A stretch of DNA of 63,486 bases, from the NCBI GenBank assembly GCA_903893795.1, contig CAITNO010000038.1, forward strand, positions 1-63,486, in the 5' to 3' direction. Below are positions 32,616-40,602 of the stretch, piece by piece. A program made the position numbers and the translations under genes. This DNA is from Candidatus Hydrogenedentota bacterium (GTDB lineage: Bacteria > Hydrogenedentota > Hydrogenedentia > Hydrogenedentales > CAITNO01). The notes below the pieces were generated by a model. That model had not been told where the DNA came from. It saw only the letters and a program-made list of their open reading frames with translations, and ran no database searches. Position 1 is the stretch's first letter. Every line of letters starts with the position of its first letter.

Positions 32616-35075
32616 ATGAACGGCAGACGTTTTCCCGCAGTGTTTGCAGTGGCAGCCTGCGTTATTGTCATCGGCTTTGCTTTCTACTCCATTTATGCGC
32701 TGAACCCGCCGCATGCCCTGCCCAAAGACGCGCCGGAAGATCAGTTTTCGGCGCACCGGGCGATAGAGCATGCCTTTGCATGCTCCACGGCCCCCCATCC
32801 CGCCGGGTCGAAGAACAATGACGCCGTGGCGCAGTACTTCTTCGGCAAGCTGAAGGAAATGGGTGTCGAGGCGGAGTTCATGTCAAAGCCGGACGTCGAC
32901 GGAAACACCGTCCAACTGCACCAGGCGGTCATCGGGCGCATTCCGGGCACGGACAACACGGGTGCCATCGCGTTCAGCGCCCATTATGACTCGGTGCCCT
33001 ACGGGCCGGGCGCGACGGACGACATTTCGGGGTGCATCACCATGCTGGAAACGGCGCGCGCCTTCATGCACCAGCCCCGCATGCGCAATGACCTTGTCTT
33101 TGTTTTCGCCGATGCCGAAGAAGTCGGCGGGTGGGGTGCCAAAGGCTTCTGCAGCCATCCCCTGGCCCAGAAGATTGGCATCATGAACGAACTGGACGTT
33201 CGGGGCGTGGCCGGCCCGGCACTGATCTACGAGACGTCGGATGACAATGGCGCATTGATTGCCGAGTTGGGCAAGGCCGAAGGCGCCCTCCCCATTACCA
33301 GTTCGCTCTTCTTCGCCGTGTACAAGGCGTCTCCCTTTGGCAGTGATTTCACCAAATTCAAGAACGCGGGGATGAAGGGCTACAGCGTGGCCTACATTGA
33401 TCATTTCGCCTGGTATCACACCGCAAACGACAGCCCGGAGCACATCAACCCGGACAGCATCCAGCATTTCGGCGCGCACGCCATGGGCGTGTCTAAACAC
33501 TTTGGCAATATCGATTTCTCAAAGATCAATCTGGCGACACACAACGACATCTATTTCAACACGCTCGGATTCCACCTGGTGCAGTACCCGATGGACCACA
33601 GCACCCTCTTCGCCATCGCCTCTCTGGTGGTGCTTTTGGCGGTTATCGTGGCGGGCATGGCGAAGAAACGGATTCGGGTGGGCGGCTTCATCAAGGCGCT
33701 GCTCCTCTTCCCGCTGGCCGGCGTCGCCGCCGTGGCCGCGACCCTGGCCATGCTCTCGGCCGCGTTTGGCTATGACAACATGGTGCACCTCTACACCGTC
33801 AAGCTGACCTTCATCCCCGAGCCGCGCGCGTTCTACGACGGCAACCTCTTCTGCTACAGTTTCGGGCTGATGGCGCTGGCCCTGTCGGGCCTCATCTACT
33901 GGATGGCCGCCCGCCGTCTGCGGGCCGAGGAACTATACGCCGCGGGCCTGACCTGGCTCTGCCCGCTGTTCGCTGCGTTCCTGCTGTACTTCCCCGGCGG
34001 CAGCTATCTGGTCACGTGGCCCGTCTTCTTTGGCGCGCTCGGTCTGGCGCTCATCTCCCTTGGCGACCGTGAAACGGGTCCGGGACCGCGACTGATGCTC
34101 ATCTCGACACTGTTTGCCATTCCGGCGCTGGTTCTGCTCACACCGAACTGGCAGGCGCTGATGTGGATGATTAGCATTCTCGGCACACCCGCGCTGGCCA
34201 TGCTGGCCATATTGATGCTCCTCAACGTCATGCCCGCAGTCACGTTGCTCTCTGGCGTGCGCCGCACCTGGCTGCTCTTCCCCCTCGCCGCGATTGCCGC
34301 GCTGGCCATGCTGGGCATAGGCATAAACAACGGCAAGCCCAGCAAGGACCGGCCCCTGATGAATTCGGTGGTCTACGCGGCCAATCTGGACAAGAATGAG
34401 GCATGGTGGGCCAGCGAGGATGTGAAGGTGGATGAATGGACCCGCCAGTTCTTCCCCGAAGAAAAGCGCGCGGCCATCGAGGACATCCTGCCGGGCAGGC
34501 AGGGCAATCATTTCCTGCGCGGCGCGGCGCCGGTGGTGCAGGACCTTAAAGGAATACGCTGTGAGACCGTCCGCGACGAAGCCGTGGACGGCAAACGCCG
34601 TCTGACACTGCGTCTGCGCAATAATGACGCGCCGTTGCGGGTGCATTTGAAACAGAAAGACGGGCCCGCCATAAGCGGTGCGGCGGTCAACGGGATGGCC
34701 CTGCCCCAGGGAGACGGCAAGTTCTCCGTGAACTTCGACCTATTTGCCAAGGACGGCTATGAACTGACCCTGGATACCGTCCCCGGCGCTGCGCTGTCTT
34801 TTGAAGTGGATGAAGAGGTGTATGGATTCCCCAACGTTCCCGGCATCACACCGCGTCCCGAGTACATGATCACGGAAAACAACATCATGCGCAACGGCAT
34901 CTCGCTGCGCGGCCAGCATATGTACATCACGAGCAGCTTCCAAGTCGCCCCAGGGCCGCCCGCTCCGACTCCGGCTCCAGTGCCCGTTCCGACCCCGACA
35001 CCCGACCCGGTCGCAGTACCCGCTCCGGCTCCGGTACCCGATACTTCCGCAGTGGCCCCTGCCACCGCACTATAG
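32616..35075 (+). CDS. M28-family peptidase with multi-pass membrane region
   Basis: 819 aa. One N-terminal helix, then an M28 Zn-peptidase domain (~40-305) with metal ligands in FSAHYDSVPYGPGATDD, ADAEEVGGWGAKGF and WYHTANDSPEHINPD. About seven more hydrophobic helices follow (~330-570), then an extracytoplasmic beta-rich domain (~600-780) and a tail of Pro/Ala/Val repeats. The layout resembles eukaryotic ER metallopeptidase 1/FXNA proteins. Probably an envelope aminopeptidase. Start 32616 has GAGG 8 nt upstream. Confidence 0.85.
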   Translation: MNGRRFPAVFAVAACVIVIGFAFYSIYALNPPHALPKDAPEDQFSAHRAIEHAFACSTAPHPAGSKNNDAVAQYFFGKLKEMGVEAEFMSKPDVDGNTVQLHQAVIGRIPGTDNTGAIAFSAHYDSVPYGPGATDDISGCITMLETARAFMHQPRMRNDLVFVFADAEEVGGWGAKGFCSHPLAQKIGIMNELDVRGVAGPALIYETSDDNGALIAELGKAEGALPITSSLFFAVYKASPFGSDFTKFKNAGMKGYSVAYIDHFAWYHTANDSPEHINPDSIQHFGAHAMGVSKHFGNIDFSKINLATHNDIYFNTLGFHLVQYPMDHSTLFAIASLVVLLAVIVAGMAKKRIRVGGFIKALLLFPLAGVAAVAATLAMLSAAFGYDNMVHLYTVKLTFIPEPRAFYDGNLFCYSFGLMALALSGLIYWMAARRLRAEELYAAGLTWLCPLFAAFLLYFPGGSYLVTWPVFFGALGLALISLGDRETGPGPRLMLISTLFAIPALVLLTPNWQALMWMISILGTPALAMLAILMLLNVMPAVTLLSGVRRTWLLFPLAAIAALAMLGIGINNGKPSKDRPLMNSVVYAANLDKNEAWWASEDVKVDEWTRQFFPEEKRAAIEDILPGRQGNHFLRGAAPVVQDLKGIRCETVRDEAVDGKRRLTLRLRNNDAPLRVHLKQKDGPAISGAAVNGMALPQGDGKFSVNFDLFAKDGYELTLDTVPGAALSFEVDEEVYGFPNVPGITPRPEYMITENNIMRNGISLRGQHMYITSSFQVAPGPPAPTPAPVPVPTPTPDPVAVPAPAPVPDTSAVAPATAL

Positions 35076-35119
35076 GGTGTTCGCCGCGAAACGCAACGCA
35101 TCGCGCTGACCGCAAAGAG

Positions 35120-35190
35120 GCCGGCAGGGATGCCGGCGCTCCCAGTTCCGTAGGGTGCGTGGAGTGCCGCGAAGCGGCACAGAACGCACC
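35120..35190. repeat. pair of extragenic palindromes
   Basis: First GCCGGCA/TGCCGGC (35120-35126/35131-35137). Then a two-level hairpin: outer GGTGCGT (35154-35160) / ACGCACC (35184-35190) and inner GTGCCGC / GCGGCAC around a GAA loop (35164-35180). They lie between the convergent M28 and AspT-like genes and may also act as terminators. Confidence 0.7.
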
Positions 35191-35233
35191 GTCTTCCCGC
35201 AATGAATATGGCGCCAGAACCGGTGCGCTACGG

Positions 35234-36946
35234 CTACAGCCTCGGCAGCACCTGGGCGATAATCTGGGCGGAGAGGGTGACCAGAATCAGCGCGACCGGG
35301 TAGACCGTCGCGTAGCTGATGATGGGTATTTCTGAGTCCGTCTTGGCGGCGATGGCGCCCAGGCCCGGTGTGCAGGTTCGTCCGCCACAGGTGGCGCCAA
35401 GCGTTTGCAGCAGATTCAGCTTCAGCCGGTACCGCGCAAACAGATACCCCGCCGCCAGCGGGAAGGTGGTCACGCAGAGTCCCATGACCGGCAGCACCGC
35501 ACCGTATTCCCGGATCACATGCACAAACTGCCCGCCCGCCTGAACACCCGCCCCCGCCAGAAAGAATACCAGGCCCATCTCGCTCATCAGCATGCGGGCC
35601 GCGCGCGGGACGCGGCCGCGCAATGCGCCGATGTTGCCAAAGTGGGACAGCACAAGGGCCACCAGCAGGGGTCCCCCCGCTGCGCCAAGGGTGAAACTGA
35701 ACTGGCCCGACACGCCAATGGGCATCATACCGAAGAGCAGGCCCAGCGCTATGCCCGTCACGAGCGAGATAATGTCTGTCTCATCCAATGCACGGGTCCG
35801 GTGTCCCGCGAAATCAGCAAACTCCTTTAATCCGCCCGGCTCGCCGATGGCCGTAAGAACGTCGGCATACTGCACCTCCGTGTCGTTCCGGGGCACCAGG
35901 GTCATCTCGTTGCGGTCCAGCCGTGTCACGGTCACGCCGAAGCGATTGAGCAAGTTCAGGTCACCCAGCGTCCTGCCCGTAAGGTCCTTGGCGGTGGCGA
36001 CGATTTTCATGCGCTGCCGCTCACTGTCCATCTGCAAGTAGGCCGTGGAAACCCGGCCAAGATAGTCGATGAGCGCGGGAAGCTGGTCGGCCTCGCCCAC
36101 CGCCAGCACAATCTGGCCCTCGGCGAAACAGGTTTCGGGGGTCACCGGCACAAAGCGCTCCCCCTCGCCCACGCGGGAGATACGGCAGCGCTGCGTCGCT
36201 ATGAAGGCGTTCTCGCCGATGCGGCGGCCGTAAAGACTGGGATTGGCCACCTCAATGGCACGCCGCTCGATGCGATTCCCCGCGCTGGCTGCACCGGCCC
36301 GCCGCGCCTCGTCGTCGAGAGTGACCCGCAAAAGTCGCGGCACAAGCTGCACGAACAGCACGATGCCCACCACCCCGCAGGGATAGGCAACACCGTAGCC
36401 CACCGACACCATCGGGTCCTGTTTGAGCGCGTCCAAGGCCGAGGCCAGCGCCGGTGTGCTGGTCATGGCCCCGGCAAACACGCCCGCCGCCAAAGCCGTC
36501 GGGATGCCCGCAATCCAGGCAAAGGCAAGGGCCGTCACCAGGCCGGTGAGGACGATGACCACGCCCTGCTGCGCCATCGAGGCGCCGTGCTGCGCGAAGA
36601 CACGGAAGAAGGTCGGTCCGGCGGCCAGGCCGATGCAATACACAAAGAGCACCAGCCCCAGCGTGCTGACACCGCCGGGGATGGTGAAACCCCGGGCGCC
36701 AAAAGCCAATGCGGCAAAGATCACGCCGCTGCTGCCAAAACTCACGCCGAATATCCGGATCTTGCCCACCAGCATGCCCAAGCCCACTACCAGAAAGAGA
36801 ATCACCATCTGGTTGACCAGCGTTGCCGAGCCGGGCTTTTCCTGCGCCGTGACACCGGCACCGTCAGCCTGCGCGCACAGCGCCGCCAACATTACCAGGA
36901 CGGTCAAGAGCCAGATATTTCGCTGCATTTTATGAAACACGTACAT
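35234..36946 (-). CDS. AspT/YidE/YbjL-type transporter
   Basis: 570 aa. Signal-like first helix, then five helices with VLFVYCIGLAAGPTFF and GVFAGAMTSTPALASA. Two central RCK_C/TrkA_C domains lie at ~215-290 and ~300-375 (RRAIEVANPSLYGRRIGE; MKIVATAKDLTGRTLGDL). Five more helices follow with GGPLLVALVLSHFGNIG. This layout is the aspartate:alanine exchanger (AAE) family; the substrate is unknown. Start 36946 has AAGGA 9 nt upstream; the frame is open to 37234 through a repeat region. Confidence 0.9.
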   Translation of the reverse strand: MYVFHKMQRNIWLLTVLVMLAALCAQADGAGVTAQEKPGSATLVNQMVILFLVVGLGMLVGKIRIFGVSFGSSGVIFAALAFGARGFTIPGGVSTLGLVLFVYCIGLAAGPTFFRVFAQHGASMAQQGVVIVLTGLVTALAFAWIAGIPTALAAGVFAGAMTSTPALASALDALKQDPMVSVGYGVAYPCGVVGIVLFVQLVPRLLRVTLDDEARRAGAASAGNRIERRAIEVANPSLYGRRIGENAFIATQRCRISRVGEGERFVPVTPETCFAEGQIVLAVGEADQLPALIDYLGRVSTAYLQMDSERQRMKIVATAKDLTGRTLGDLNLLNRFGVTVTRLDRNEMTLVPRNDTEVQYADVLTAIGEPGGLKEFADFAGHRTRALDETDIISLVTGIALGLLFGMMPIGVSGQFSFTLGAAGGPLLVALVLSHFGNIGALRGRVPRAARMLMSEMGLVFFLAGAGVQAGGQFVHVIREYGAVLPVMGLCVTTFPLAAGYLFARYRLKLNLLQTLGATCGGRTCTPGLGAIAAKTDSEIPIISYATVYPVALILVTLSAQIIAQVLPRL

Positions 36947-37046
36947 TGTCGTTTTTCCTTGGTTATTTCGCCGGGAGCAGGAGAAGACGCCCGTTGCACG
37001 CCGCTGTTTGGCTTTGACAGCGCGAAGCGTGGACTCCGACGGACAA

Positions 37047-37076
37047 AAGTATAACACAATAGAGAATTTTTTCTCA
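37047..37076 (-). promoter_or_regulatory. putative promoter of the AspT-type transporter gene
   Basis: On the minus strand TTGAGA (37076-37071), an 18-nt spacer and TATACT (37052-37047). A small palindrome GAGAA/TTCTC overlaps the -35. The leader is ~95 nt. Confidence 0.6.
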
Positions 37077-37164
37077 ATTGCATGGGTCCTCTTGGGACAA
37101 GCCCGCTTGACGGTGGCGTTGCACCGACCGTCCCGATATACTGGAGAAAGTCCGGGAATTGTGG

Positions 37165-37336
37165 CATGGGCATCCTGCCCATGTTTCCCAATCACGGGCG
37201 GGACGCCCGTGCCACTGTTGAGGCGTCCGGACATATAGCCCGTAGGGTGTGCGAAGGGAAGCGTAGCGAAACGCAGCGCACCATCCCGGCTGCTCTAGAC
37301 CCGGGGACGGTGCGCTCCGCTTCGCTGCGAGCACCC
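37165..37336. repeat. cluster of extragenic palindromes
   Basis: CATGGGCA-TCC-TGCCCATG (37165-37183), CACGGGCG-GGA-CGCCCGTG (37193-37211), then two degenerate members of the GGTGCG...CGCACC family (37246-37282 and ~37309-37335, in opposite orientation). The region 37077-37345 otherwise shows no gene. Confidence 0.65.
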
Positions 37337-37345
37337 TTGTACAAC

Positions 37346-38617
37346 TTACGATGCCGTGCCTTTGGTGTCCTGCACGGTGTCCTTCACCTCCCGCCGCAAC
37401 ACTTCCAAACGAATATTGGACACATGCGTGCGGGTGCCGTCGAGGATGGTGATCTGGAACGGGTCGTGCAGGATCATTTCGCCGCGCACGGGGATGCGTC
37501 CGGCGAGGTGGCAGACCCAGCCGCCGACGGTCTCCACCTCGTTGTCCTCCAGCGGCATGTCCAGCGACTCGGCACAGTCGTCCAGGGGGAGTTTGCCGTC
37601 GATAACGTAGACATTCGGGGCAATGCGGCGGAACTGGGGTTCGCGCACGTCGTACTCGTCGTGTATCTCGCCGAAGATCTCCTCCAGGATGTCCTCCAGT
37701 GAGATAATCCCGTCGGTGCCGCCAAACTCATCGGTGACGATGGCAATGGCCTGCCGTTCCTTTTTCATGCGCTTGAGCAGGTCGTCCAGCTTGAGCGAAT
37801 CGGGCACGTGCAGCACAGGCCGCAGGAAGCGTTTGATGTCAGGGTCTTCGGGGCTCCGATCGGTAAGCACGTCGAAGGCGCGGATCAGGCCGACGACACG
37901 GTCGATAGACCCGGAGTAGATGGGAATGCGGGAAAGACCACTGTCCTTGAGCAGCGCGGCCAGTTCGGCGCGCGGGGTGGTGTCGGGCAGGGCCTCCATG
38001 TGAATGCGCGGCACCATGATTTCCTTCGCGCTGCGCGTTTGCAAGTCCATGACCGAGTGGATCATCTCCTGCTCCACGGCATCAATGGAACCGCGGTCGG
38101 TGCTCTCATCGACCAGCACGCGCATCTCCTCCAATGAGGTGAAGAGCGTGCTCACATCGCGGTTCTCGCCGCCGAAAAGATGCAGCAGGCCCTGCGACAT
38201 CCAGTTCAGCGGAACGGCCAGCGGGGAAAGCAGCACGTCGAACACGCGCATCACCGGCATGAGCCCCAGGGCGAGCCGCGTGGGGTGAACGCGGAACATG
38301 CTTTTGGGAAGCACCTCGCCGAAAATGAGGAAGAGCGGCGTGGCCACGATGGTCGCAAGGGTGCCGCCGAGCGCGGCGGTCAGGGTGATCGTGCCGATGA
38401 CCAGCACGAGGTTGTTGCCGACGAGCAGCGTGGTGATGAGCCGGCCGGGGCTGTTCTGCTGGGCCATGAGCCGGGCAGCAGCGGGGTTGCCGTCTTTTTC
38501 CGCCAGATGGCGCACGCGGATCGGATTGCTGGAAACAAAACCGGTCTCGTACCCGGCAAAGAAGGCCGAAAGCACCAGCGCGGCGCACACGATGAGGATG
38601 ACGAACAGCATGCTCAT
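37346..38617 (-). CDS. CNNM/CorC-type protein with CBS pair (second of two)
   Basis: 423 aa. DUF21 transmembrane domain (~1-150) with FFAGYETGFVSSNPIR and LVGNNLVLVIGTI. A CBS pair follows (~195-320) with EIMVPRIHM and RIPIYSGSIDRVVG, then the CorC_HlyC domain with IVTDEFGGTDGIISLEDILEEIFGEI. Such proteins are linked to Mg2+/Co2+ export. ATGA overlap with the upstream paralogue shows translational coupling. Confidence 0.9.
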   Translation of the reverse strand: MSMLFVILIVCAALVLSAFFAGYETGFVSSNPIRVRHLAEKDGNPAAARLMAQQNSPGRLITTLLVGNNLVLVIGTITLTAALGGTLATIVATPLFLIFGEVLPKSMFRVHPTRLALGLMPVMRVFDVLLSPLAVPLNWMSQGLLHLFGGENRDVSTLFTSLEEMRVLVDESTDRGSIDAVEQEMIHSVMDLQTRSAKEIMVPRIHMEALPDTTPRAELAALLKDSGLSRIPIYSGSIDRVVGLIRAFDVLTDRSPEDPDIKRFLRPVLHVPDSLKLDDLLKRMKKERQAIAIVTDEFGGTDGIISLEDILEEIFGEIHDEYDVREPQFRRIAPNVYVIDGKLPLDDCAESLDMPLEDNEVETVGGWVCHLAGRIPVRGEMILHDPFQITILDGTRTHVSNIRLEVLRREVKDTVQDTKGTAS

Positions 38618-40110
38618 GCGCCCTCCTCCCCTTCCACCAGTTCGGGCGGACAGTCAATGAGCACGCGCATCACGCGCTTTTCGCGCACCTCCTCGATGCG
38701 GAAACGCACGGCGGCATAGACAATCTCGTCGCCCGCCTCAGGGATCTTCTCCGACTGGGACATGAGGAAACCGGCGACGGTGGTGTGCTCCTCATCGTCC
38801 ACGACAATGCCGATCAGCTCTTCGAGGTCCTCCAGCGGCAGGGCTCCGTCCACACGGTAACGGCCGGTCCCCAGCGTTTCACACAGCAGTTCCAGTCCGT
38901 CGTCCTCCTCGCCGATATCGCCAACCACCTCGCGCAGCGCGTCCTGAAGGGTCACCATGCCGCGGGTGCCTCCGTACTCGTCCACCACCAGGGCCAGGTG
39001 CGAGTGTAGCCTCTGGGCGGTTTTGAGAAAATCCGCCAGGGACATGGTTTCGGGCACAAACTGCGCGGGCCGCGCCACGTCCTGAATCAGCGTGTCCATT
39101 TTGCCGGACTCAACCAGCGGCAGCAGATCCTTGGCATGAAGCACGCCGATGATATCGTCAAGATCGTCGCGGTAGACGGGCATGCGCGAATACTCATGCT
39201 CGCGCACGGCATCCAGCGCCTCGGCGGCCGTGGCCGTGGCGCGCAGGGCAATCATGTCCGGTCTTGGCACCAGGATTTCGCGCACGGTGGTGTCGGAGAA
39301 CTCGATGATCCCCTGAATCATCTGCCGCTCCTCCTCCTCGATGACGCCCGAAGCCTCGCTGTCCACCAGCACCGCCCTGAACTCGTCGTCGGTCATGAAG
39401 GGGGCGGGGGGAAGTTCGGAAAAGCGCGTCACACGAAACAGGAAGGCCACGAAGGCCATGGTCAGTGCGCGAAGCGGTCGCATGAGGTGATCGACCACAA
39501 AAACAGGCAGTGCGGCCGCCTGCGCGTAGACGGCGTTGTAGCGCAGGACCATGACCTTGGGGAAGACCTCGCAGGTCAGCAGCAATCCGGCCGTCGTCAC
39601 CACGACAGAAAGAAAGTAGGCCCGCGCCGTGGGCATCAGGAAGGAGCGTTCAAACACTTGGGCCATCGGCTCGCCGAGCACCGTGCCGAGCAACACATTA
39701 ACGATGGTGTTGCCCATCAGCAGCGTGGCCAGGAGCGCCCCGGGCTGTTCCATGTTTCTGGCGGCCAGGCGGGCCAGGGGCGCAGGACTCTCCCCCATCG
39801 CGCGCAGTTTCACCTTGTGCAGTGAGAAGTAGGCCACTTCACTGGCGGAGAAAAACGCCGACAGGCAGGCCAGCACCACCGCGATCATCAGCAGGTTTGG
39901 GGTCAGCACAGTGAACCAGGGAACGGCGGCCTCGGTGGACGCCCCATCCCCCGCAGCCACCCGTCCCGCACCGGAAAGCGCCAACCCCGCGGCCAGGCAC
40001 AGGCAGACCAGCACAGCCGCCTGCGGCCGCCTACTTCGGGACGCCTCGCCGCCTGTGTCGCCGGCGGCGCCATGCCCCGCCGTTCCTGCGCCCTTTCGGC
40101 GCGCCGGCAT
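38614..40110 (-). CDS. CNNM/CorC-type protein with CBS pair (first of two)
   Basis: 498 aa from ATG 40110 (the frame is open to GTG 40152, which overlaps ybeY). An extra N-terminal signal-like helix and Ala/Gly-rich segment precede the DUF21 domain (FFSASEVAYFSLHKVK, LLMGNTIVNVLLG). CBS domains (EILVPRPDM, RMPVYRDDLDDIIG) and a CorC_HlyC domain (VVDEYGGTRGMVTLQDALREVVGDI) follow. It is a divergent duplicate of the next gene; the pair may form a heterodimer. The order ybeY-CNNM pair is conserved in many bacteria (ybeZ-ybeY-corC). Confidence 0.9.
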   Translation of the reverse strand: MPARRKGAGTAGHGAAGDTGGEASRSRRPQAAVLVCLCLAAGLALSGAGRVAAGDGASTEAAVPWFTVLTPNLLMIAVVLACLSAFFSASEVAYFSLHKVKLRAMGESPAPLARLAARNMEQPGALLATLLMGNTIVNVLLGTVLGEPMAQVFERSFLMPTARAYFLSVVVTTAGLLLTCEVFPKVMVLRYNAVYAQAAALPVFVVDHLMRPLRALTMAFVAFLFRVTRFSELPPAPFMTDDEFRAVLVDSEASGVIEEEERQMIQGIIEFSDTTVREILVPRPDMIALRATATAAEALDAVREHEYSRMPVYRDDLDDIIGVLHAKDLLPLVESGKMDTLIQDVARPAQFVPETMSLADFLKTAQRLHSHLALVVDEYGGTRGMVTLQDALREVVGDIGEEDDGLELLCETLGTGRYRVDGALPLEDLEELIGIVVDDEEHTTVAGFLMSQSEKIPEAGDEIVYAAVRFRIEEVREKRVMRVLIDCPPELVEGEEGA

Positions 40111-40124
40111 CTGTCTGTCACGCT

Positions 40125-40598
40125 TTAGCAACGGCGTTTCTCCGCGTGCCACGCGGCGTCGGGATCGACGCCGAGATAGCGGACCTGCAAGTCGAGCATG
40201 CGCTTCTTGCCGGCCGCGTCGGCGTGGTCGCTTCCGAGCAGGTGCAGCAGTCCGTGGCAGAACAGCAGGCGCACTTCGGCACGCATGCGCGCCGCGTCGC
40301 CGTCGCAGAAGCGCTCCACGGTCTGCAGGGAGATGACGATGTCGCCCAGCGCACGCACCCCGCCTACCATGGTTTCCTCCTCCTGGGAGAAGGAGAGCAC
40401 GTCCGTCGGGCCTTTCTTCTTGCGATAGCGCTTGTTCAGTTCGACTATGAAGGGATCATCACAGAACAGCACGCTCAGTTCCGTGTTGCCCGTCACCCCC
40501 TCGCCCTCGAACACCCGGGTGGCGATGCGTTCAAGCACGTCCCTGCGGTGCAGGCCCCTGCGGGTCGATTCGTTTCTCACTTCAATGGATATCGACAT
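40125..40598 (-). CDS. ybeY: endoribonuclease YbeY
   Basis: 157 aa. The Zn motif HGLLHLLGSDH matches the family HGxLHLxGxDH, and DVLSFSQEE is present. YbeY processes the 3' end of 16S rRNA and assists ribosome quality control. ATG 40598 has GGAAGG 10 nt upstream; the long open frame to 40727 is rejected because it lies inside pgpH. It sits between pgpH (4-nt gap) and the CNNM pair. Confidence 0.95.
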   Translation of the reverse strand: MSISIEVRNESTRRGLHRRDVLERIATRVFEGEGVTGNTELSVLFCDDPFIVELNKRYRKKKGPTDVLSFSQEEETMVGGVRALGDIVISLQTVERFCDGDAARMRAEVRLLFCHGLLHLLGSDHADAAGKKRMLDLQVRYLGVDPDAAWHAEKRRC

Positions 40599-40602
40599 GG
40601 GC

